A stretch of 6,979 bases of DNA from Actinomycetota bacterium (lineage in GTDB: Bacteria; Actinomycetota; Thermoleophilia; Gaiellales; Gaiellaceae). The notes under the pieces are model-generated. The model saw only the letters and a program-made list of their open reading frames with translations, did not search any database and was not told where the DNA came from. Positions 1 to 5,487 of this stretch are shown here, piece by piece. Both the position numbers and the translations under genes were made by a program. How positions within the stretch are numbered: the first letter of the stretch is position 1; each line of letters starts with the position of its first letter. The DNA lies in assembly GCA_013817555.1 (NCBI GenBank), contig JACDCN010000111.1, positions 1 to 6,979 on the forward strand, read 5' to 3'.

Positions 1-12
1 TGTCCCTTTCAT

Positions 13-1338
13 ATGTCTAGACGCTACTACGTCACCACCTTCGGTTGCCAGATGAACGCCCACGACTCCGAGCGGATCAAAGGCATGCTCGAGTCTCTCG
101 GTCTCGGCGAGGCGATCTCTCCAGAGACGGCCGACGTCATCGTCTTCAACACCTGCACCGTCCGCGAGAAGCCGGACTCGCGTCTCGCGGCGCATCTCGG
201 GAATGCCGCTGCGCGCAAGCGTGAGCGGCCCGACCTGGTGGTCGCGGTCGGCGGCTGCTACGCGGAGGCGCAGCGCGAGACGATCTTCGCGCGATATCCC
301 TTCGTGGATGTGGCATTCGGCCCCGGCTCGATCCCGCACCTGGGCGAATGGATCGCCGTCGGCGGCCACGCCGTGCCACGTGGGAAGTTCGGTGCCCACG
401 AGCACTTCGCCGCTGACCTGCCCAGGCACCAGGAGCGGCGATTCCAGGCCTGGGTGCAGGTTTCGATGGGCTGCAACTCCAAGTGTGCGTATTGCATCGT
501 GCCCGCTGTCCGCGGGCGTGAGCAAAGCCGCCGGCCGGGTGAGATCGTCGCGGAGGTGACGGCGCTCGCGCGTGAGGGAGTAAGGGAGATCACTCTCCTA
601 GGCCAGAACGTCAACTCCTGGGGACGGGACCTCGCCCCGGCGCTTCGCACGGAGTTCGGCGAGCTCCTGCGTGGGTGCGACGCGGTCGCCGGCATCAGCC
701 GTATCCGCTTTACGAGCCCCCACCCGAAGGACTTTCGCGAGCCGGTGATCGCCGCGCTCGCGGAATGCGCGTCGGTCTGCGAGCAGGTTCACCTCCCGCT
801 CCAATCGGGCTCGTCTCGAATTCTCAAGCGCATGCGACGGACGTACGATCGCGAGCGTTACCTTCGCCTTGTCGACACCCTGCGCGCAGCGATTCCGGAT
901 GTTGCGCTCGGCACCGACCTGATCGTCGGCTTCCCCGGTGAGACCGCTGATGACTTCGAGGCCACTCTCGCGGTCGTCGAGGAGGTTCGCTACGAAAGCG
1001 CTTTCACGTTCATCTTCTCTCCGCGAGCCGGGACCGAGGCCGCGTCACTGCCCGACCAAGTGCCCGACGACGTCAAGCATGAGCGGCTCGAGCGTCTCGT
1101 CGACACGGTTCAGCGGATAGCCGGCGAGCGGAACGCGGAGCGGATCGGACGAGTGGAGGAGGTTCTCGTCGAGGGCCCGAGCCGAACCGATGCGTCGCTC
1201 CTGCGTGGCCGGACGCGCAGGAACACCACCGTCAACTTCACAGGGGGGACTCACCCTGGGAACTTTGTAGACGTCCTCGTCGAGGAGTCCACGTCCACGA
1301 CGCTCCGCGGCCGCGAGCTCGCTCTCGTCGCGGCCTGA
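13..1338 (+). CDS. miaB: tRNA (N6-isopentenyladenosine-37-C2) methylthiotransferase MiaB
   Basis: MiaB is a cytosolic radical-SAM enzyme with two [4Fe-4S] clusters that adds a methylthio group to i6A37 of tRNAs reading UNN codons, giving ms2i6A. The 441-residue protein has the full family layout. The N-terminal MTTase domain has three cluster cysteines, C12 (FGCQMN), C48 (NTCTVRE) and C82 (GGCYAE). The radical-SAM core carries CxxxCxxC at C154/C158/C161 (MGCNSKCAYC). A C-terminal TRAM RNA-binding domain spans about residues 376-436 (GRTRRNTTVNF). Length is normal for MiaB (about 440-470). The ATG at 13 gives the usual short lead into YYVTTFGCQMN. Only 12 bases lie upstream in the window; they are pyrimidine-rich and show no Shine-Dalgarno, so promoter and leader cannot be judged. 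The next gene, miaA, makes the i6A substrate, so the pair forms one pathway. The identification is secure. Confidence 0.97.
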   Translation: MSRRYYVTTFGCQMNAHDSERIKGMLESLGLGEAISPETADVIVFNTCTVREKPDSRLAAHLGNAAARKRERPDLVVAVGGCYAEAQRETIFARYPFVDVAFGPGSIPHLGEWIAVGGHAVPRGKFGAHEHFAADLPRHQERRFQAWVQVSMGCNSKCAYCIVPAVRGREQSRRPGEIVAEVTALAREGVREITLLGQNVNSWGRDLAPALRTEFGELLRGCDAVAGISRIRFTSPHPKDFREPVIAALAECASVCEQVHLPLQSGSSRILKRMRRTYDRERYLRLVDTLRAAIPDVALGTDLIVGFPGETADDFEATLAVVEEVRYESAFTFIFSPRAGTEAASLPDQVPDDVKHERLERLVDTVQRIAGERNAERIGRVEEVLVEGPSRTDASLLRGRTRRNTTVNFTGGTHPGNFVDVLVEESTSTTLRGRELALVAA

Positions 1339-1429
1339 GATTTCACAGTTCCGGCACGTTTGTGACCCATAGGTGCGCTTGGGACCGTTACGCTCGCAGC
1401 GGGTGGTGGGCTGGGGTGCCCCACGGGAA

Positions 1430-2314
1430 GTGACCTCTTTGCCCGATGTGATCGCGGTGTTCGGACCGACTGCATCCGGCAAGTCGGCGGTCTCCGAGGC
1501 GCTCGCAACTCGACTTGGCACCGAGGTCGTCTCGGCCGACGCCTTGCAGGTCTACCGCGGGCTCCCCATTCTCACGAACCAGCCACAGAGTCCGACTCGG
1601 CTCGTCGCGATCACCGATCTCTCCAACGAGATGTCCGTCGGCTCATACGCGGTGCTCGCGCACGGAGCGGTGGACGAGCTCGTCCAAGCCAAGGGCATCG
1701 CTGTGGTGACGGGTGGAACGGGTTTGTACTTTCGGGCGGCGCTCGTGGACCTGGGCGTGCCAGGTCCCTCGCCGGCCGAGACACGCGCGCGGGTCGAAGC
1801 GTCCTACGACTCTGATCCCGCCGCGACGTATGCTCGCCTGGCAAAGCTCGACGCTCCTGCCGCAAACGTCGTCCACCCAAACGACCGACGCCGCGTCGTT
1901 CGCGCACTCGAGCTCGCCGAGTCAGGAGGCTCGCTCGTTCCCGAGCAGGATCGCCTGTGGTCGGAGGAGGTGCGGCGCCCAACCCTCGTCGTCGGCCTTG
2001 AGCTGTCGCGGGGGGTGCTCGAGGCGAGAATCCGTACGCGAACGCAGGACATGTTCCGTCGCGGCGTCGTAGAGGAAGTGCGCAGGGCTCGAGCTGGGCA
2101 CGTGTCGCGTGTCGCCGAAAAGGCCTTGGGTCTAGCCGACATAGCCGCGCTTTCGCCGGAAGAGGCCTTCGAACGCATCGTGGTCAGAACGCGCCGCTAT
2201 GCCGCGTATCAGAGGAAGTGGATGCGCCGGATTCCGGGCATCGTCATGATCGACGGAGACCGGACCCCGACCGAGGTGGCGGATGCGATTCTCGAAGTGG
2301 CAGGCGCTCGGTAA
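1430..2314 (+). CDS. miaA: tRNA dimethylallyltransferase MiaA
   Basis: MiaA transfers a dimethylallyl group from DMAPP to N6 of A37 in tRNA, the step before MiaB. With the GTG start at 1430 the protein has 294 residues, close to the usual ~300. Visible motifs are the P-loop-like GPTASGKS (12-19), SADALQVYRG (35-44; Asp37 is the expected general base), GGTGLY (95-100), NDRRRVVRALE (151-161) and the C-terminal RTRRYAAYQRKWMRR (253-267) typical of the family. The second motif differs from the common DSMQVYRGxDIGTAKP: it reads DALQVYRGLPILTNQP. The start is uncertain. The frame is open back to GTG 1373, but that adds 19 residues not expected before the beta-strand/P-loop. TTG 1439 is another choice, with GGGAAG about 8 bases upstream. 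No strong ribosome site supports any of them. A weak GC hairpin (stem TGGG/CCCA, 1412-1423) lies just before 1430. The 91-base gap after miaB shows no terminator, so cotranscription with miaB is likely. Confidence 0.93.
   Translation: MTSLPDVIAVFGPTASGKSAVSEALATRLGTEVVSADALQVYRGLPILTNQPQSPTRLVAITDLSNEMSVGSYAVLAHGAVDELVQAKGIAVVTGGTGLYFRAALVDLGVPGPSPAETRARVEASYDSDPAATYARLAKLDAPAANVVHPNDRRRVVRALELAESGGSLVPEQDRLWSEEVRRPTLVVGLELSRGVLEARIRTRTQDMFRRGVVEEVRRARAGHVSRVAEKALGLADIAALSPEEAFERIVVRTRRYAAYQRKWMRRIPGIVMIDGDRTPTEVADAILEVAGAR
2273..2279 (+). promoter_or_regulatory. Shine-Dalgarno site of dapF inside miaA
   Basis: GAGGTGG ends 3 bases before the ATG at 2283; its GAGG core is 6 bases from the start codon. 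It lies inside the miaA coding sequence and supports the ATG at 2283 even though that start overlaps the end of miaA by 32 bases. Confidence 0.6.
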
Positions 2315-3044
2315 CACCTATCTGCTCGTCGAACGCGCGGACCTCGAGGGTCCGTTCGGGCCAGACGAGGCTCGCAGGCTCTGCGACCCGCATGAGGGTG
2401 TCGGCGCCGATGGAGTGCTCGAAATCGCCGACCTCCGCGGGGCCGAGGCCGATCTCATCGTGTGGAACCCCGACGGGTCGTCTGCCGAGATCTCCGGAAA
2501 CGGAGCGCGCATCGCCGCCATGTGGCTCGCCCGTCGCAGCGGCGTCGCGTTTCCGCGTCTCCACGTCGGCGGACGAACGGTGCCTGCGCGTGTCGGAGAC
2601 GACGAGGTCGAGGTCGATTTGGGGGACGTCGACGTGGGAAAGCCCGAAGCGCTCGAGATCGACGGTGAGCGTCTCGAGGTGACTCCCGTGTCCGTAGGGA
2701 ATCCTCACGCGGTCGTCCGCCGTGAGCCAACGCGCGAGGAGCTTCTCCGGATCGGGCCGCTGATCGAAAATCATGAGCGCTTCCCAGGACGCACCAACGT
2801 GCAGCTCGTGCGCCCCGACGGGCCGACAGACCTGACGGTCGCGGTGTGGGAGCGGGGAGCGGGGGAGACCCGCTCGTCGGGGTCGAGCGCGGCAGCCGCC
2901 GCGGCCGCAGCCGTCGTTCACGGGTGGTGCCGGAGCCCGCTCCGCGTGCATCTGCCGGGAGGCACGCTCGACGTGGACATCCGGGAGGGGCGAGCAATCG
3001 TCAGCGGCCCGGTTGTCGAGATCTTCCGCGGCGAAACCGTTTAA
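2283..3044 (+). CDS. dapF: Diaminopimelate epimerase family protein, both catalytic Cys replaced by Ser
   Basis: By family and context this is DapF, the PLP-independent epimerase that converts LL- to meso-diaminopimelate for peptidoglycan and lysine. The 253-residue protein has the two-lobed DapF layout and is slightly short (usual about 270-290). Substrate-binding motifs are kept: GN at 10-11, WNPDGS (61-66), GNPH (139-142), TNV (171-173) and ERGAGET (190-196). The two catalytic positions are not. The normal CGNG reads SGNG (Ser71), and the normal ACGTG reads SSGSS (Ser199, with both the Thr and the last Gly also changed). Codons are TCC and TCG; the second is two base changes from a Cys codon, so one sequencing error cannot explain both. 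The only cysteines are C34 and C216, neither at an active-site position. A run of eight alanines follows (203-210). The gene overlaps miaA by 32 bases and is followed by a likely terminator. Family membership is secure. Ordinary epimerase activity is not; a serine-type DapF or a relative with other chemistry is possible. Confidence 0.88.
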   Translation: MRFSKWQALGNTYLLVERADLEGPFGPDEARRLCDPHEGVGADGVLEIADLRGAEADLIVWNPDGSSAEISGNGARIAAMWLARRSGVAFPRLHVGGRTVPARVGDDEVEVDLGDVDVGKPEALEIDGERLEVTPVSVGNPHAVVRREPTREELLRIGPLIENHERFPGRTNVQLVRPDGPTDLTVAVWERGAGETRSSGSSAAAAAAAAVVHGWCRSPLRVHLPGGTLDVDIREGRAIVSGPVVEIFRGETV

Positions 3045-3065
3045 GAGCATCGAGAACAGCCAGGG

Positions 3066-3096
3066 CCGCGTCGCGACGTGGTTGTTGATTGTTGTT
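3066..3096 (+). terminator. Likely intrinsic terminator of the miaB-miaA-dapF transcript
   Basis: Starting 22 bases after the dapF stop, CCGCGT (3066-3071) pairs with ACGTGG (3076-3081): six pairs including one G-U, closing a CGCG tetraloop. Two more G-U pairs could extend the base. It is followed by a T-rich run at 3082-3096 (10 T in 15). This has the form of a rho-independent terminator, with a weaker T-tract than in E. coli. An 8-bp inverted repeat (CAGCCAGG 3057-3064, CCTGGCTG 3113-3120) encloses it and reaches the end of the convergent VOC gene. No comparable T-tract is seen for the opposite direction. Confidence 0.5.
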
Positions 3097-3107
3097 CGGA
3101 GCTCTGA

Positions 3108-3452
3108 CTACGCCTGGCTGAACTCGACCAAGCGGCCGTCGGGATCACGCAGATACGCCGAGCGCCCCAACGGGTAGCCGCGCGGCTCGACGAGAAGCGC
3201 GAATCCTCGCGCGCGCAGCTCGTGACACGAGCCTTCGAGATCGCTCACGGAGAGGGCGAAGTGATCCTCGTTCGGAGGGCCGTTTTCGATCGCAGTTCCG
3301 CGTCCGTGGACGAGGAGCTTCGCGGAGCCCACGGCGAAGATCGCTCCGTTTGGCCACTCGGCCTCCGGCTCGGCCGAGGGGAGATCGCCGTAGAACGCCT
3401 TCGCCGCCTCGACGTCATCTGTAAAGAGGGCTATCTCGGCGACCCCGCTCAT
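3108..3452 (-). CDS. VOC-superfamily (glyoxalase/bleomycin-resistance fold) protein, function unknown
   Basis: This 114-residue protein is a single vicinal-oxygen-chelate domain. The start reads VAEIALFTDDVEAAKAFYGDL, the usual first strand and helix (VxDxxxxxxFYxxL) of the fold. The middle has DHFALSVSD (63-71), and the end has the hallmark DPDGRLVEF (103-111). Family knowledge predicts metal ligands at Glu6 (where many members have His), His64 and Glu110; the protein would work as a dimer. No substrate can be named: such domains include glyoxalases, epimerases, dioxygenases and drug-binding proteins. The start is fixed by an ATGA overlap with the dapD stop (4 bases), which implies translational coupling. 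It is the last gene of the dapE-dapD operon and converges on dapF. The reading frame is open much further upstream, but that part is the shadow of dapD. A metabolic side-role in the DAP operon is possible but only suggested by position. Confidence 0.85.
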   Translation of the reverse strand: MSGVAEIALFTDDVEAAKAFYGDLPSAEPEAEWPNGAIFAVGSAKLLVHGRGTAIENGPPNEDHFALSVSDLEGSCHELRARGFALLVEPRGYPLGRSAYLRDPDGRLVEFSQA

Positions 3453-4249
3453 GTCGCGATCTCGAACTCCCGTAGGACATCGTTGAGCGACGTCTTCAGG
3501 TCCGTCGACGCGCTCCGCTCGCCTACGATCAACGCGCAGGGAAGCTCGTACCGCCCGGCGGGGTACTCCTTCGGACGCGATCCGGGGAGGACCACCGAGC
3601 GCGGCGGCACGTATCCGCGGTGCTCCACCGGCTTTGCGCCGGTGACGTCGATGATGGGAATGGACGCGGAGAGGACGACGTTCGGCGCTATGACTGCCTG
3701 CTCGCCGACGACAACTCCCTCGACGACCACTGCTCGCGAGCCCAGAAAGGCGCCGTCTTCGACGATCACCGGACGCGCCTGAGGCGGCTCGAGCACGCCA
3801 CCGATACCCACGCCACCGGAGAGATGCACGTCCGCGCCGATCTGGGCGCACGACCCTACCGTCGCCCACGTGTCGACCATCGTCCTCGGCCCGACCCAGG
3901 CGCCGATGTTCACGAAACCGGGCATGAGGATGACGCCCTCGGACAGGAAGGAGCCGTAGCGTGCAACTCCTGGCGGAACGACGCGAACGCCGTGCTTTGC
4001 GTAGTCGTGCTTGACCGGAATCTTGTCGAGAAAGTGGAGACCGCCGATGTCCATCGGCTCCACCTTGCGCAGGCGGAAATAGAGGAGGATCGCCTTCTTC
4101 GCCCACTCGTTGACCGCCCACTCGCCGTTGCGCTTCTCGGCGACGCGTGCCTCGCCGCGGTCGAGGAGCGCCACTGCCTTCTCGATCACCTCGGAGTCGA
4201 GCTCGCCGCTCTCCCACAGTTCGCCAATGCGTCGCGAAAGCTCCTCCAT
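3449..4249 (-). CDS. dapD: 2,3,4,5-tetrahydropyridine-2,6-dicarboxylate N-succinyltransferase DapD
   Basis: DapD moves a succinyl group from succinyl-CoA to tetrahydrodipicolinate, opening the ring and committing carbon to the succinylase branch of DAP/lysine synthesis. The 266-residue protein has the N-terminal helical domain (about 1-60, with ALLDRGEARVAEK), then a left-handed beta-helix of hexapeptide repeats (about 90-215). The signature stretch VDTWATVGSCAQIG (125-138) and VHLSGGVGIGGVLEP (141-155) is nearly identical to the E. coli-type enzyme (274 residues), not to the longer, diverged mycobacterial form. The C-terminal strand domain (YELPCALIVG) is present. Start ATG 4249 gives the conserved MEELSRRIGELW beginning, and AGAGG lies about 10 bases upstream; a longer open frame to 4423 is shadow of dapE. 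The ATG shares a base with the dapE stop (TAATG), and the stop overlaps the VOC start, so all three are coupled. It acts as a cytosolic trimer in known members. Confidence 0.96.
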   Translation of the reverse strand: MEELSRRIGELWESGELDSEVIEKAVALLDRGEARVAEKRNGEWAVNEWAKKAILLYFRLRKVEPMDIGGLHFLDKIPVKHDYAKHGVRVVPPGVARYGSFLSEGVILMPGFVNIGAWVGPRTMVDTWATVGSCAQIGADVHLSGGVGIGGVLEPPQARPVIVEDGAFLGSRAVVVEGVVVGEQAVIAPNVVLSASIPIIDVTGAKPVEHRGYVPPRSVVLPGSRPKEYPAGRYELPCALIVGERSASTDLKTSLNDVLREFEIAT

Positions 4250-5337
4250 TACATGCCATCCTCTCCCATCGTGCCTGTCAGGAATCGCCGGAGCGTCTCG
4301 TAGGCATGAACGAGCGCCGCGATCTCCACGAGCTCGTCTCGGCGATGCGCGCGTTCGGTGTGGCCGGGACCGAAGTTGACGGCATCGACGCCGCGGGCGG
4401 TGAAGTCGGCGACATTCGTCCAAGCCTGCTTCGGCTCGATCCCACGTGCGCCTGCGCTGACGAGCGCCTCGACCAGCGGGTTTGCGACGACGACTTCTCC
4501 GGGCGGTGAATCACCGGTTAGCTCGATCTCTGCCCGATCGCCGACAAGCTCCTCGAGGTAGGAACGGGCGCTCGCGGGCGTGCGATCAGGCGCGTACCGG
4601 AAGCTCACCGTCGCGACGGCGAGAGCGGGGATGACGTTGTCGGCGATCCCGGCTTCGAACCGCGTCACGCTGAGGACCTCCTTGAAGGTGAGTCCGCCGA
4701 CGACTGCATCCCGCGGCTCGTGCCTCACCACCGGGGCCAGACCGTCGATCGCGCGCTCGATGGCGTTGTCGGCCTGCCAAGGTCGAGCCGAATGGCCGCT
4801 GACGCCTCGGAACGAGAGGCGTGCGTTGATATGCCCGAGACAACCCGCATGCACCTTCCCGTCCGTGGGCTCGAGGAGGATTGCCAGAGCCGCGTCGTGG
4901 ACTGAGCTCGAGCCGGCGAAGAGCGCCGGAAGCGGATTGTGTTCCGGCGGGAGCTCCTCGCGCCCGAAGAGGAGCAGCGCGATGTCGTACGGTCCGGGTC
5001 GCTCGACCGCCAAATCTCGCACGAGCTCTACGGCGACGGCGACGCCGCCTTTCATGTCGCTGGCGCCCAGCCCGTGCACCGCGCCGCTCTCGATACGTCC
5101 TGGAATGTTCGCCTGGGCGGGAACGGTGTCGTAGTGCCCAGCGAGGATCACAAGAGGCGCACGGGGACGGCGTTCAGGGACGAAGAAGAAAGCTTCGTCG
5201 TCGGCGTACTCCGCGTTGAGCCCTGGTGGTACAAGCCCGAGTACGTGCTCTCGGATCTGCTCTTCCTCCCGACTCTCGGAGGGAATGTTCACGAGCTCCA
5301 GCGTCCGCTCGGCAAGACGATCGGCAAGCCCGCTCAC
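4249..5337 (-). CDS. dapE: Succinyl-diaminopimelate desuccinylase DapE (M20 zinc peptidase family)
   Basis: DapE hydrolyses N-succinyl-LL-DAP to LL-DAP and succinate using two zinc ions. With the GTG start at 5337 the protein has 362 residues, normal for the family. Expected metal and catalytic residues are all there: H68 and D70 in GHYDTVP, D94 in GASDMKGG, E127-E128 in GREELPPEHN, E156 in LLEPTDG and H331 in ERAHRRDE. The dimerisation-domain motif GHSARPW contains H182. The pattern FGPGHTERAH near the end is typical of actinobacterial DapE. The start is a choice: the frame is open to ATG 5364 (371 residues), but the extra nine residues (MGSFIYAPG) do not look like family sequence. Moreover, a TACGCT box sits 6 bases before the GTG, as expected for a leaderless transcript. 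It is the first gene of the dapE-dapD-VOC operon and is divergent from hflX. Other M20 amidases are an alternative on sequence alone; adjacency to dapD makes DapE very likely. Confidence 0.94.
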   Translation of the reverse strand: MSGLADRLAERTLELVNIPSESREEEQIREHVLGLVPPGLNAEYADDEAFFFVPERRPRAPLVILAGHYDTVPAQANIPGRIESGAVHGLGASDMKGGVAVAVELVRDLAVERPGPYDIALLLFGREELPPEHNPLPALFAGSSSVHDAALAILLEPTDGKVHAGCLGHINARLSFRGVSGHSARPWQADNAIERAIDGLAPVVRHEPRDAVVGGLTFKEVLSVTRFEAGIADNVIPALAVATVSFRYAPDRTPASARSYLEELVGDRAEIELTGDSPPGEVVVANPLVEALVSAGARGIEPKQAWTNVADFTARGVDAVNFGPGHTERAHRRDELVEIAALVHAYETLRRFLTGTMGEDGM

Positions 5338-5343
5338 GCCAGG

Positions 5344-5349
5344 AGCGTA
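5344..5349 (-). promoter_or_regulatory. Candidate -10 box of a leaderless dapE promoter
   Basis: On the minus strand TACGCT (TAnnnT pattern) is followed by six bases and then the GTG at 5337, so transcription would begin at or next to the start codon. No good -35 hexamer is seen at the expected distance. This is inferred from spacing only. Confidence 0.35.
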
Positions 5350-5368
5350 GATGAACGATCCCATGATC

Positions 5369-5388
5369 TCGCGCGTCCGGATGCGCGA
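5369..5388. promoter_or_regulatory. 20-bp near-perfect palindrome, candidate operator
   Basis: TCGCGC (5369-5374) mirrors GCGCGA (5383-5388) around the palindromic centre TCCGGA; nine of ten base pairs match (the exception is G5375/T5382). Its centre is about 41 bases upstream of the proposed dapE start point, i.e. over the -35 region, a usual place for a repressor or activator dimer. GC-rich palindromes arise by chance more often in such genomes, so this is a candidate only. Confidence 0.4.
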
Positions 5389-5419
5389 TCTGGCGCGTCG
5401 GGGGCGCTCTCGTTCGCTT

Positions 5420-5438
5420 CGTGAGCAGCCAGCTCACG
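5420..5438. repeat. 7-bp inverted repeat with 5-bp spacer in the dapE/hflX divergent region
   Basis: CGTGAGC (5420-5426) and GCTCACG (5432-5438) are perfect inverted copies separated by AGCCA. It could be a hairpin or a dimeric operator about 59 bases upstream of the hflX start. The right half continues as GCTCACGCC (5432-5440), which recurs exactly 100 bases away at 5332-5340 over the dapE start codon. The 7-mer also occurs inside miaB, so the significance is modest. Confidence 0.35.
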
Positions 5439-5475
5439 CCCGGAGATGGCGATCTCATGAATCGATCATCCGCGG

Positions 5476-5481
5476 CATAAT
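5476..5481 (+). promoter_or_regulatory. Candidate -10 box of a leaderless hflX promoter
   Basis: CATAAT matches TATAAT at five of six positions in an otherwise GC-rich sequence and is followed by six bases and the hflX GTG at 5488. There is no Shine-Dalgarno before the GTG, which fits a leaderless mRNA, a common arrangement in Actinobacteria. The -35 region (about 5453-5458) has no recognisable hexamer. Confidence 0.5.
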
Positions 5482-5487
5482 CCGGCA

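Noticed and set aside
1389..1394. TACGCT as a -10 box for a separate miaA promoter
   Set aside because: The nearest -35-like element (TTGTGA, 1360-1365) is 23 bases away, and no start codon is placed suitably; a chance hexamer is likely.
1373..1429. Upstream GTG start for miaA at 1373
   Set aside because: It adds 19 residues with no family counterpart, and there is no ribosome site; kept only as an alternative.
2493..2879. Sequencing error as the cause of the two DapF serine codons
   Set aside because: Two separate sites are involved, the second (TCG) is two changes from any Cys codon, and the reading frame and all other motifs are intact.
2244..3050. 268-codon open frame on the minus strand opposite dapF
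   Set aside because: GC-rich shadow frame; no recognisable motifs, while the plus-strand dapF has clear family motifs throughout.
3069..3078. Perfect palindrome CGTCGCGACG as a protein-binding site
   Set aside because: It is explained by the terminator stem-loop in which it lies.
3453..4259. Possible long N-terminal extension or fusion of the VOC protein (frame open to 4259)
   Set aside because: The upstream part is Arg/Gly/Ser-rich and out of frame within dapD; the VOC fold begins right at the ATG coupled to the dapD stop.
3620..4303. 227-codon plus-strand open frame opposite dapD
   Set aside because: Antisense to a fully conserved DapD; His/Asp/Arg-rich and with no family resemblance.
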